This document shows, piece by piece, positions 9,400 to 16,338 of a stretch of DNA of 64,000 nucleotides. The position numbers and the translations under genes were made by a program. Position 1 is the stretch's first letter. Each line of letters opens with the position of its first letter. The notes below the pieces were generated by a model. It did not search any database. It had not been told where the DNA came from and worked only from the letters and a program-made list of their open reading frames with translations. The stretch is taken from NCBI RefSeq assembly GCF_900188005.1, contig NZ_FZNR01000010.1, forward strand, positions 248,001-312,000, given 5' to 3'. The stretch comes from Actinoplanes regularis. Its GTDB lineage: Bacteria; Actinomycetota; Actinomycetes; Mycobacteriales; Micromonosporaceae.

Positions 9400-11394
9400 A
9401 TGGCGATCCAGGTCTCCTACCCCGGCGTCTACATCGAGGAGTACACCCCGGCCGCTCCGATCGAGGGTGTCTCCACCAGCATCGCCGCGTTCATCGGCAT
9501 CGCTGCGAGCGGGCCGATGAACACCGCCACGCTGGTGACCAGCCTCGATGCCTTCACTGAGACCTTCGGCGGGCCGCGGGACGATCCGACCCCGTACTAC
9601 CTGCCGCTGGCCGTCGAGGGCTTCTTCCGCAACGGCGGCACCACCGCCTTCATCACCCGGGTCGGCACGGCGGTGGCCGCCTCGGCGACGCTGATCACGC
9701 GGGACGGCGCCAACACCCCGTTGGCGCGGGTCGTCGCGGTCAAGGACGGACCGGCGGGTGAGGGCGGGACGGTGACCGTGACGGACACCAGTTCGCTGGA
9801 GACGGCACTCACCGCCGCGGGCGCGGGGACCACCGTTCCGGTGCACCGGTTCGCCACCGCGAACACCGGCGCGACGCTGGACGCCACCCGCCGCGTGGTC
9901 ACTCTGGTCACCGCCGCGGACGCCGACGAGTTCGCGCCCGGTGACCGCGTCGTCCTGGTCAAGGGCGGTACGACCAGCGCGGCCGTCAGCGTCGCATCGA
10001 CCGGCCCGGGGACGGTGCGCCTGGCCGCCGATGTCTCCGGGAACAACGCCTTCCAAGGCGCGTCACTGCGGACGGCGCCGCTCGACACGAGCGGCACCGT
10101 GCTCCGGTTCGACGTCCCCGCCGCGATCAGCCTGCAGGCGCACGTCAAGCCGGGCTCGACCGTGCGGATCAACGACGGCACGTACACCAACTGGCGGACG
10201 GCGACCGCGGTCGGCGCCGACAGCGTCACCCTGGACCAGCCGCTCGCCGACGCGTTCGACATCGCCCAGACCACCCTGACCACCGCCGAGTTCGACCTCG
10301 GGATCACCGATCCGGTCACCAACGTCACGCGGAACTACACCGGTCTGTCGGTCCGGCCCAGTCATCCGCGGTGGTGGGGCACCGTGGTGCAGGACCCCTA
10401 CGCACGGATCGCGCTCGAACCGACGGTCGCGGTGACCGGCGACCCCCGGCCCACCACCTCCACCGTTCTTCCCCGGCCGCCAGCCAGTGTCACCGGAGCC
10501 ACCGCCGACAACCCCGCAGCCTCGTGGGCGAAGGTCGCCTCGGACATCACCACCCACCTTCGGGTGCTGGAGCCGATCGACGAGATCAGCATCGTCGCCG
10601 TACCCGGACTGACCGACATCACCGCCCAGCGAGCCGTGATCGAGCACTGCGAGCGGATGTTCGACCGGTTCGCGATCCTGGACGCCGGACCGGGCATCGA
10701 CCTGGTGACGGTGAAGGCGCAGCGCTCGAGCCTGACCGGCAACCTGGACAAGGGCTTCGCCGCGCTCTACTACCCGTGGATCACCATCCAGGACCCGGCC
10801 CGCGGCGGGATCGTCGTCCCGCAACCGCCGTCGGGTCACGTGGCCGGCATCTACGCCAAGACCGACAACAGCCAAGGTGTGCACAAGGCGCCCGCGAACG
10901 TCGGGATCGCGGGAGCGGTGTCGCTGGAGCGCAGGCTGACCGACGCCGATCAGGGGTTCATCAACCTGGACGGGGTCAACGCCCTGAGGATCCTTCCCGG
11001 CCGGGGCATCCCGGTGGTGTGGGGCGCGCGGACCACCGCGAACGACCGCAACTGGCAGTACATCAACATTCGCCGGCTGTTCCTCTATCTGGAGGAGTCC
11101 ATCCAGGAGGGCATCGCCGGCGCCGTCTTCCAACCCAACGACCGCGCTCTCTGGCAGAAGCTGAACCGCACCATCACCGAGTTCCTCACCCGTACCTGGC
11201 GGGACGGCGCGCTCTTCGGCGCGACCGCGAAAGAGGCCTTCTTCGTACGCATCGACGAGGCGCTGAATCCGCCGTCCACCCGCAAGCTCGGCCGGCTCAC
11301 CATCGAGATCGGCGTCCAGCCGGTGTATCCGGCCGAGTTCATCGTCGTCCGGATCGGCATCTGGGACGGCGGCACGGAGGTCTCCGAGTCCTGA
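9400..11394 (+). CDS. Contractile tail sheath protein
   Basis: A 664-residue sheath protein. The N-terminus YPGVYIEEYTPAAPIEGVST is the classic sheath start, and the C-terminal ~330 residues carry typical sheath segments (NWQYINIRRLFLYLEESI, WQKLNRTITEFLTRTWRDGA, IEIGVQPVYPAEFIVVRI). Between about residues 95 and 330 lies a beta-rich, Thr/Val/Asp-rich insertion probably exposed on the outside of the particle. Contraction of the sheath drives the tube. Afp clusters encode three sheath paralogues; only one is present here. AAAGGAA precedes the ATG as ribosome-binding site. Confidence 0.93.
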   Translation: MAIQVSYPGVYIEEYTPAAPIEGVSTSIAAFIGIAASGPMNTATLVTSLDAFTETFGGPRDDPTPYYLPLAVEGFFRNGGTTAFITRVGTAVAASATLITRDGANTPLARVVAVKDGPAGEGGTVTVTDTSSLETALTAAGAGTTVPVHRFATANTGATLDATRRVVTLVTAADADEFAPGDRVVLVKGGTTSAAVSVASTGPGTVRLAADVSGNNAFQGASLRTAPLDTSGTVLRFDVPAAISLQAHVKPGSTVRINDGTYTNWRTATAVGADSVTLDQPLADAFDIAQTTLTTAEFDLGITDPVTNVTRNYTGLSVRPSHPRWWGTVVQDPYARIALEPTVAVTGDPRPTTSTVLPRPPASVTGATADNPAASWAKVASDITTHLRVLEPIDEISIVAVPGLTDITAQRAVIEHCERMFDRFAILDAGPGIDLVTVKAQRSSLTGNLDKGFAALYYPWITIQDPARGGIVVPQPPSGHVAGIYAKTDNSQGVHKAPANVGIAGAVSLERRLTDADQGFINLDGVNALRILPGRGIPVVWGARTTANDRNWQYINIRRLFLYLEESIQEGIAGAVFQPNDRALWQKLNRTITEFLTRTWRDGALFGATAKEAFFVRIDEALNPPSTRKLGRLTIEIGVQPVYPAEFIVVRIGIWDGGTEVSES

Positions 11395-11434
11395 GCCCCG
11401 CCGCCGCTGTCACCGCAGCAGAAGGGATTTCGTC

Positions 11435-11878
11435 ATGACCGGCCCGGTCGACCCGTACGTCAACTTCAACTATCTGGTCGAGATCGATGGCATCGCCCGT
11501 GGCGCGTTCCACGAGGTCAACGGGCTCGACTCGACCATCGATGTGATCGAGCACCGGGAGGGCGGCGCCAACACCACGCCGTACAAGCTCCCGGGGCAGA
11601 CCAAGTACGCGAACATCGTTCTCCGCTGGGGAATGACGATCGACAACCAGCTGTGGTTGTGGCACAAGTCCGCTGTGGACGGGGCGGCCGACGGCCGGCT
11701 CGACCGGCGCAACGGCTCGGTCGTGCTGCTCGATCGCCGGGGGCAGGAGGTGGCCCGGTGGAATTTCGTCCGCGCCTGGCCCAGCAAGTACACGGCGCCG
11801 TCGCTGTCGGCCGAGGCATCGGACGTCGCCATCGAGAGCGTCGAGCTCGTCCACGAGGGATTGGACCGGGTGAGCTGA
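11435..11878 (+). CDS. Contractile system inner tube protein (gp19/Afp1-like)
   Basis: A 147-residue protein matching tail-tube proteins: FNYLVEIDGI at residues about 10-20, FHEVNGLDSTIDVIEHREGG, then the loop NTTPYKLPGQTKYANIVLRW and the strand GQEVARWNFVRAWPSKY, ending with AIESVELVHEGL. These are the usual landmarks of the tube beta-barrel that hexamerises and stacks inside the sheath. The size is typical. Only one tube gene is present, so the same protein probably forms the whole tube including the baseplate-proximal rings. AAGGGA lies upstream as a ribosome-binding site. Confidence 0.93.
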   Translation: MTGPVDPYVNFNYLVEIDGIARGAFHEVNGLDSTIDVIEHREGGANTTPYKLPGQTKYANIVLRWGMTIDNQLWLWHKSAVDGAADGRLDRRNGSVVLLDRRGQEVARWNFVRAWPSKYTAPSLSAEASDVAIESVELVHEGLDRVS

Positions 11879-11879
11879 G

Positions 11880-12263
11880 ATGCAGGTCGAGCATGATTTC
11901 CGCTTGCCGGTCGGCCTTCTCGGCGACGACGGCGCACTGCACCGCGAGGGCACGATGCGGATGGCGACCGCCGCCGACGAGATCCTCCCGCTGCAGGACC
12001 CGCGGGTGGCACGCAACCAGGCCTACCTGACGGTGATCCTGCTGAGTCGGGTGATCGTCCGGCTCGACGGGGTGGAGCCGGTGACGCCTCGCACCATCGA
12101 GTCGCTGTTCGCCGCCGACCTGGCGTACCTGCAGAACCTCTACAACCGGATCAACACGGTGGACGACGGCGAACCGGAGATGGTCTGCCCGTCCTGCGGG
12201 GAGGCGGTCAGCCCGGGCCATGACCGCCTGGGGGAATCCGTGGCTATCCGATCGCTCAGCTGA
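11880..12263 (+). CDS. Tail-assembly-chaperone-like protein with C-terminal CxxC
   Basis: A 127-residue protein starting 1 nt after the tube stop. The body (HREGTMRMATAADEILPLQD, then ARNQAYLTVILLSRVIVRLD and LFAADLAYLQNLYNRI) resembles small helical proteins found after the tube gene in many eCIS and phage-tail clusters, in the position of lambda gpG or T4 gp41-like assembly chaperones. The C-terminus carries MVCPSCGEAV, a single CxxC resembling half of a zinc ribbon. Just downstream, at 12230-12236, a run of G could allow a -1 shift into the DUF6760 reading frame (see separate entry). A role in sheath/tube assembly is inferred from position. Confidence 0.7.
   Translation: MQVEHDFRLPVGLLGDDGALHREGTMRMATAADEILPLQDPRVARNQAYLTVILLSRVIVRLDGVEPVTPRTIESLFAADLAYLQNLYNRINTVDDGEPEMVCPSCGEAVSPGHDRLGESVAIRSLS
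12230..12236 (+). other. Candidate -1 frameshift site joining the chaperone ORF to DUF6760
   Basis: In the upstream gene's frame the codons are CTG GGG GAA (12228-12236). The GGG at 12231-12233 can re-pair one base back as GGG at 12230-12232, after which reading continues GGA ATC CGT GGC TAT CCG. The resulting peptide GGIRGYPIAQLRSE leads without a stop into the DUF6760 sequence at 12272. That peptide matches my memory of how DUF6760 proteins begin (a GYP..L..E lead-in). Tail-chaperone genes in phages often use such -1 shifts (lambda G/GT). No downstream stimulatory structure was checked. Confidence 0.4.
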
Positions 12264-12271
12264 GGAGCGAG

Positions 12272-12406
12272 ATGGCATTCCTGGCGTACCACCTGCACTG
12301 GCCACTCACCGAGCTGATGGAACTGCCGCACCGGGAGCGGCGGTCGTGGGTGGCCGAGGTGTCGGCGATCAACACCACCCTGAACCAGGCCGCGCAGAGG
12401 AGCTGA
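12272..12406 (+). CDS. Tiny DUF6760-family protein, eCIS assembly
   Basis: A 44-residue ORF: M-A-F-L-A-Y-H-L-H-W-P at the start, then LTELMELPHRERRSWVAEVS and a short polar tail. The AYHLHWP...L..L.H..RR.WV.EV pattern is that of DUF6760 proteins, which occur immediately after tube genes in eCIS clusters. The ATG has AGGAG 4 nt upstream. However, the open frame extends back to 12224 and the lead-in there also looks conserved, so the functional product may be a fusion to the preceding ORF made by -1 frameshifting. Both products may exist. Confidence 0.7.
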   Translation: MAFLAYHLHWPLTELMELPHRERRSWVAEVSAINTTLNQAAQRS

Positions 12407-12412
12407 GACGAC

Positions 12413-13027
12413 GTGATCGGCAGCAACTTCCGCCGCCCGGTGGCGATGGTTCTGCGGGAACCGATCCGGCCGGTGACCCATCACCACTGGGACGCGCGCC
12501 GCTCGCTGAACCTGCATTGGGACATCCGGGCCGTCGCCGCCGTACACCGGCGTCTCACGACCCTGCCGCCGGCGGCGCGGCACCCGGCCGCGACGGTGTC
12601 CCAGGCAGGCGCCTCCGTTCCGTCCCCTCCGCAGCGGCTTCCGGCGCTGGTGCAGCGGGCCACCGTCCAGCACAGCCACCACCAGCACAGCCATCACCAG
12701 CCCTCCGCGCCGGCCGGGGCCGTGCCGTTCACCGGGCCACCCCGGCCGGACCGTGCTCCGGTTCCGGTCCCCAGCCGCCGTCCGGCCGTCGTACCCCAGG
12801 TCCACCACCAACCCTCGCCGCCCGGCAGCGCCGCCGGACCGGCAGGCCGGTCCGAATCCGCGCCGGCCATCCATTGGCGTGACCGCCCCGGCCCGCCCGA
12901 GCCCGCCGACCGGCGCCTGCCTGCCGCCCTCACCGCTCAGGACATGCCGGTCATGGTGGACCGGGTGGTCCGCGAGATCGACCGCCGGCTGGTCGCCGCC
13001 CGAGAGCGCCGGGGGTGGGCCGGATGA
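12413..13027 (+). CDS. Pro/His-rich eCIS protein with conserved C-terminal helix
   Basis: A 204-residue protein with a GTG start, 6 nt after the DUF6760 stop. Residues 1-50 are ordered-looking and basic (HHHWDARRSLNLHWDIR). Residues about 60-165 are Pro/Ala-rich and contain two HSHHQ repeats, a possible metal-binding patch. The last ~35 residues (LTAQDMPVMVDRVVREIDRR) form an amphipathic helix of a kind I associate with small proteins in this position of eCIS clusters. The function is unknown; a linker or tube-associated component is possible. The stop overlaps the next ATG (ATGA at 13024-13027). Confidence 0.6.
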   Translation: MIGSNFRRPVAMVLREPIRPVTHHHWDARRSLNLHWDIRAVAAVHRRLTTLPPAARHPAATVSQAGASVPSPPQRLPALVQRATVQHSHHQHSHHQPSAPAGAVPFTGPPRPDRAPVPVPSRRPAVVPQVHHQPSPPGSAAGPAGRSESAPAIHWRDRPGPPEPADRRLPAALTAQDMPVMVDRVVREIDRRLVAARERRGWAG

Positions 13028-13722
13028 GCGGCCTGGAACGGGCGAGCCTGGTCAACACGGTGACCGGCGTCGCCGTCCACGTGCAGTTCAATCCCGAGGA
13101 GTACACGCTCAACCGGGAGACGACCTTCAGCCAGCTCGCGGTGCCCGGGCTGTCGGCGCCCATCGTGCAGTTCGCACACGGCAATGCACAGACCATCGAC
13201 CTGGAACTGCTGGTGGACACGACCGAGGCCAGCTCGGCCGGCCCCGCCGGGAGCGACGTACGCCGGCTGGTCGAGCAGATCACCGCGCTGATGGTGATCG
13301 ATCCCGGCCTGCACGCACCGCCGCCGGTCATCTTCACCTGGGGCGAACGGTTCACGTTCACCTGTGTGCTGACCCGGATCAGCCAGCGCTACATCCACTT
13401 CCGCCCGGACGGCACCCCGGTTCGGGCGCGGCTGTCGGTCGGTCTCAGCGAGTACAGCAACCCCGAGCTCGAGGCGAAGCGGATCAAGCGGCAGACCGCC
13501 GACTACACCAAGGTCCACCTGGTGACCGAGGGAGAGACCCTGCCCGGCATCGCCTTCCGGGAGTACGCGGACGCGACCGCCTGGCGCCCGATCGCCCGGC
13601 GCAACGGCATCACCGATCCCCGGATCCTGGCGCCCGGCGTGGTCCTGTCCATCCCGCGGCTGCCCTACACGGATCCGGACGGCGTCGTGCACACCGCCCG
13701 CCCGGCCCGGGAGGCATCATGA
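13024..13722 (+). CDS. LysM-domain baseplate protein (Afp7-like)
   Basis: A 232-residue protein. Residues about 1-150 match the CIS tube/baseplate-associated pattern beginning HVQFNPEEYTLNRETTFSQL, with strands LELLVDTTEA and FTFTCVLTRISQRYIHFRPD. Residues about 170-225 are a LysM module (HLVTEGETLPGIAFREYAD, WRPIARRNGI, LAPGVVLSIPRL). In Afp and T4-like baseplates the LysM protein sits at the junction of tube and hub. The ATG at 13024 was chosen because it overlaps the previous stop by 4 nt; an upstream in-frame GTG at 13015 is less likely. Confidence 0.88.
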   Translation: MSGLERASLVNTVTGVAVHVQFNPEEYTLNRETTFSQLAVPGLSAPIVQFAHGNAQTIDLELLVDTTEASSAGPAGSDVRRLVEQITALMVIDPGLHAPPPVIFTWGERFTFTCVLTRISQRYIHFRPDGTPVRARLSVGLSEYSNPELEAKRIKRQTADYTKVHLVTEGETLPGIAFREYADATAWRPIARRNGITDPRILAPGVVLSIPRLPYTDPDGVVHTARPAREAS

Positions 13723-14945
13723 CCGTCGCACCCGCCTACGCGCCGGAGATCCGGCTGCTGCTCGCCGGCAGGCCGGTGCCCGCGGCTCTCCGCGCGTCGC
13801 TGACCTCGGTCTCCGCCACCTGCGGTTTCGGCGACGCGGACCGGCTCGAACTCAGCCTGGCCAACGAGGCCCTGCGCTGGCTCGACCACGACCTGCTGCG
13901 CCTGGACACCCCCGCCGAGCTCTGGCTCGGATACAACCCCGGCCCGCCCGAGCGGGTCTTCGCCGGGGACGTGATCGGCAGCCAGGCGGACTTCCCCGGT
14001 TCCGGCCTGCCCACCCTCAGCGTGTCGGCCCAGGACCGGCGGACGCGGCTGGCCGCGGCATCGCCCTCCCGCTGGTTCGGAGTGTCCATCCCGCACTTCG
14101 GCGTGGCGCCTATCCCGGACCAGTTGGTCGCCTCGACGCTCGCCCTCGAGCACGGGATGCTGCCGGTCGTCGACCCGCTCGGATCGATCCTGGCCGCGGC
14201 GCTGGGCGCGGCGGAGGCGGCGGCGTCGGTGAACGATCCGGCCTTGCGGCAGCGCATCGTGCGCAAGCAGGCGGGCGTCACGTCCCTCGACTTCCTCAAG
14301 CAGATCGCCGCCGAGAACGCCTGGGAGATCGCCATCGATCACGCCGCCGGCCCGGGCGGCCTGATGCTGTCGCTGATGTCGCCCGGCGCCCACCTCGCCC
14401 CGGACCGGACGCTCCGCTACGGGGCGTCCCTGATGGAGTTCTCGCCCCGGCTCAGCACGGTGGGCCAGATCGCGAAGGTGACCGCGCGGGTCTGGATCCC
14501 GTCGATCCGGCTGGAGCTGACGATCAGCGTGGGCTACGACTGGGACCGGCAGAGCCTGGACGTCGACGTGTCACCGGGGTTCGGCATGCGCGGCGGCACC
14601 AAGGAGACGGAGGTGATGCTGGTCGACGAGCCGCTGTCCCCGGCCACGGCGCCGCGCGTGGTGCTCGGCAAGCTGCTGCCCCGGCTGAACCGGCGGATGA
14701 CCGCCACCGGGTCCTGCGTGGGGGACGCCGCCGTCCGGGCCGGCCACGTGCTGCGGATCGAGGGGGTGGGCGAGACCTACGGCGGTCTCTGGCGGGTCAC
14801 GTCGGTGACCCACACCGTGGACGCCGGCGGCTGGCGCACGTCGTTCGAGGCACGCAAGGAAATCTGGTTCGACTCGATCCCGCTGCCGGCGCAGGGCGCC
14901 GCCCGGATCCAGGGCGGGCTGCTGTCGCTGCCCGCCGGGCTGTGA
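13719..14945 (+). CDS. gp27/late-control-D-like baseplate hub protein (N-terminal half of Afp8/VgrG)
   Basis: A 408-residue protein. It has the hub-barrel organisation of the phage late control gene D family: an N-terminal SVSATCGFGDADRLELSLAN strand set, FAGDVIGSQADFP, LSVSAQDRRTRL, TSLDFLKQIAAENAWEIAID, LRYGASLMEFSPRLS, and a C-terminal module with HVLRIEGVGETYGGLWRVTS. In Afp8 and VgrG this hub is fused to a gp5-like spike; here the spike is a separate downstream gene. It would form the trimer linking tube and spike. The ATG overlaps the preceding stop (ATGA). Confidence 0.87.
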   Translation: MTVAPAYAPEIRLLLAGRPVPAALRASLTSVSATCGFGDADRLELSLANEALRWLDHDLLRLDTPAELWLGYNPGPPERVFAGDVIGSQADFPGSGLPTLSVSAQDRRTRLAAASPSRWFGVSIPHFGVAPIPDQLVASTLALEHGMLPVVDPLGSILAAALGAAEAAASVNDPALRQRIVRKQAGVTSLDFLKQIAAENAWEIAIDHAAGPGGLMLSLMSPGAHLAPDRTLRYGASLMEFSPRLSTVGQIAKVTARVWIPSIRLELTISVGYDWDRQSLDVDVSPGFGMRGGTKETEVMLVDEPLSPATAPRVVLGKLLPRLNRRMTATGSCVGDAAVRAGHVLRIEGVGETYGGLWRVTSVTHTVDAGGWRTSFEARKEIWFDSIPLPAQGAARIQGGLLSLPAGL

Positions 14946-14954
14946 GGAGGCACC

Positions 14955-15611
14955 ATGGGCCTGTTCGATCTCTTCACCGAGGCTCCGCCCGATCAGGCGC
15001 AGGCCAACGGCCGGCGGCTCGGCATCGTGCGTGCCGAGGTCACCGACAACGTCGATCTGACCCATCAGGGCCGGGTCAAGCTGACCTTCCCCACCATCCC
15101 GGACATCGAGCCGTGGGCCGCCGTCTGCGCGCCTTTCGCGGGCGACGGGTACGGCCTCTGGTGCATCCCCCAGGTCGGCGACATCGTCATCGTCGCCTTC
15201 GAGAGCGGCGACCTGAACTGGCCGGTGGTCATCGGCAGCGTGTGGGACCTGCACAACAGGCCGCCGGTCGACCTGCCCTCCGACGCGGGCGACAAGCGGG
15301 TGCTGAAGACGCCCAAGGGCCATGAACTGGTGTTCGACGACCTGACCATGGAGATCACCCTGACCCACCTGTCCGGCCACAAGATCACCTTGTCGCAGGA
15401 CAGCGTGACGATCGAGCTGGCACAGAGCGCCGCCGCACTCGAGCTCGCCCAGCCCGGCACGGTGACCCTGAAGGCGGGCACGTCGGCCGAGGTCAGCTCC
15501 AAGAAAACCACGGTCAAGGGCGATACCACGCTCGACCTCTCCGGTGCCGCCGCCAGCCTCCAGGCGGATGCCACCTGCCAGATCAAGGGCAACCTGGTCA
15601 CCATCAACTAG
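14955..15611 (+). CDS. gpV/gp5-like central spike protein (C-terminal half of Afp8/VgrG)
   Basis: A 218-residue protein. Residues about 20-110 form the OB-fold of phage baseplate assembly protein V (LGIVRAEVTDNVDLTHQGRV, DGYGLWCIPQVGDIVIVAF, WPVVIGSVW). After ~115 the sequence becomes a repetitive beta-stalk (HELVFDDLTMEITLTHLSGH, IELAQSAAALELAQPG, then alternating short strands), as in triple-stranded beta-helix spikes. It works with the hub gene 9 nt upstream and the PAAR tip 9 nt downstream. GGAGGC before the ATG serves as ribosome-binding site. Confidence 0.9.
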   Translation: MGLFDLFTEAPPDQAQANGRRLGIVRAEVTDNVDLTHQGRVKLTFPTIPDIEPWAAVCAPFAGDGYGLWCIPQVGDIVIVAFESGDLNWPVVIGSVWDLHNRPPVDLPSDAGDKRVLKTPKGHELVFDDLTMEITLTHLSGHKITLSQDSVTIELAQSAAALELAQPGTVTLKAGTSAEVSSKKTTVKGDTTLDLSGAAASLQADATCQIKGNLVTIN

Positions 15612-15620
15612 GGAGCGCAC

Positions 15621-15899
15621 ATGCCGCCCGCAGCAAGGGTTTCCGACACCACCGGGCACCCGGGGAGCATCACCGGACCCGGGGTCTCCACGGTACTGAT
15701 CGGCGGGATGCCCGCCGCCGTGATGGGTGACATGCACGCGTGCGCGTTCCCGCCGCCGGCCGCGCATCCGCCGTCCCCGTTCACCAAGGGCAGCGCGACC
15801 GTGCTGATCGGCGGCCGGCCCGCCGTGCGGATGGGCGACATGGCCGGCTGCGGGGCGCCCGTGGTGACCGGCGCGGTCACCGTCGTGGTGGGTGGCTGA
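15621..15899 (+). CDS. PAAR-domain spike tip protein
   Basis: A 92-residue PAAR protein: it begins PPAARVSDTTGHPG, with two copies of a short repeat (VLIGGMPAAVMGDMHAC and VLIGGRPAVRMGDMAGC) and a final VTGAVTVVVGG. The His and Cys positions (GH, MHAC, AGC) are those that bind the single metal ion at the tip of the spike. It caps the gpV needle and pierces target membranes. The size is that of a minimal PAAR with no attached toxin, so cargo must travel by another route, such as the DUF4157 protein. Confidence 0.93.
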   Translation: MPPAARVSDTTGHPGSITGPGVSTVLIGGMPAAVMGDMHACAFPPPAAHPPSPFTKGSATVLIGGRPAVRMGDMAGCGAPVVTGAVTVVVGG

Positions 15900-15900
15900 G

Positions 15901-16338
15901 ATGAGCGTCGACGCGGGCCGGACGGCCGGGATCCCGGCCGACGACCGGGTGCTCGGGCAGGGCTGGGCCGCGCCGGTCCGGCTCGGCGCGGACAGCGAAC
16001 TCGGCATCGACTCCGGCGCGGAGAAGGTACGGCAGTCGATCCTGCTGATCCTCGCGACCGGGCGCGGCGAACGGGTGATGCGGCCCGACTTCGGTGCCGG
16101 GCTGGAGGACTTCCTGTTCGAGCCGGTCTCGACCACGACCGCCGCCCTGATCCGGCACCGGGTGCAGACCTCGCTCGTGCTGTGGGAACCGCGGATCGAC
16201 GTGATCGACGTCGCCGTCCAGCTGACCGGGCGCAGGACCGGCCGACTGGACATCACGGTCCGCTACCGGATCCGGTCCACCAACACGTTCTACAACCTGG
16301 TCTACCCCTTCTTCCTGCGCGAAGGAGGCCCGGTATGA
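15901..16338 (+). CDS. gp25-like baseplate wedge protein (Afp9)
   Basis: A 145-residue protein. It has the gpW/gp25 core: EKVRQSILLILATGRGERVM, RPDFGAGLEDFLFEP, TAALIRHRVQTSLVLWEPRI and a final VRYRIRSTNTFYNLVYPFFL. EPR near WEPRI corresponds to the conserved gp25 signature. In contractile systems this wedge component contacts the first sheath ring and initiates sheath polymerisation. A GTG at 15892 is also in frame; the ATG at 15901 is preferred because it follows the PAAR stop by 1 nt. The stop overlaps the next ATG (ATGA). Confidence 0.92.
   Translation: MSVDAGRTAGIPADDRVLGQGWAAPVRLGADSELGIDSGAEKVRQSILLILATGRGERVMRPDFGAGLEDFLFEPVSTTTAALIRHRVQTSLVLWEPRIDVIDVAVQLTGRRTGRLDITVRYRIRSTNTFYNLVYPFFLREGGPV

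Noticed and set aside
15621..15899. PAAR protein as toxin carrier
   Set aside because: The protein ends right after the PAAR repeats, leaving no room for an effector domain.
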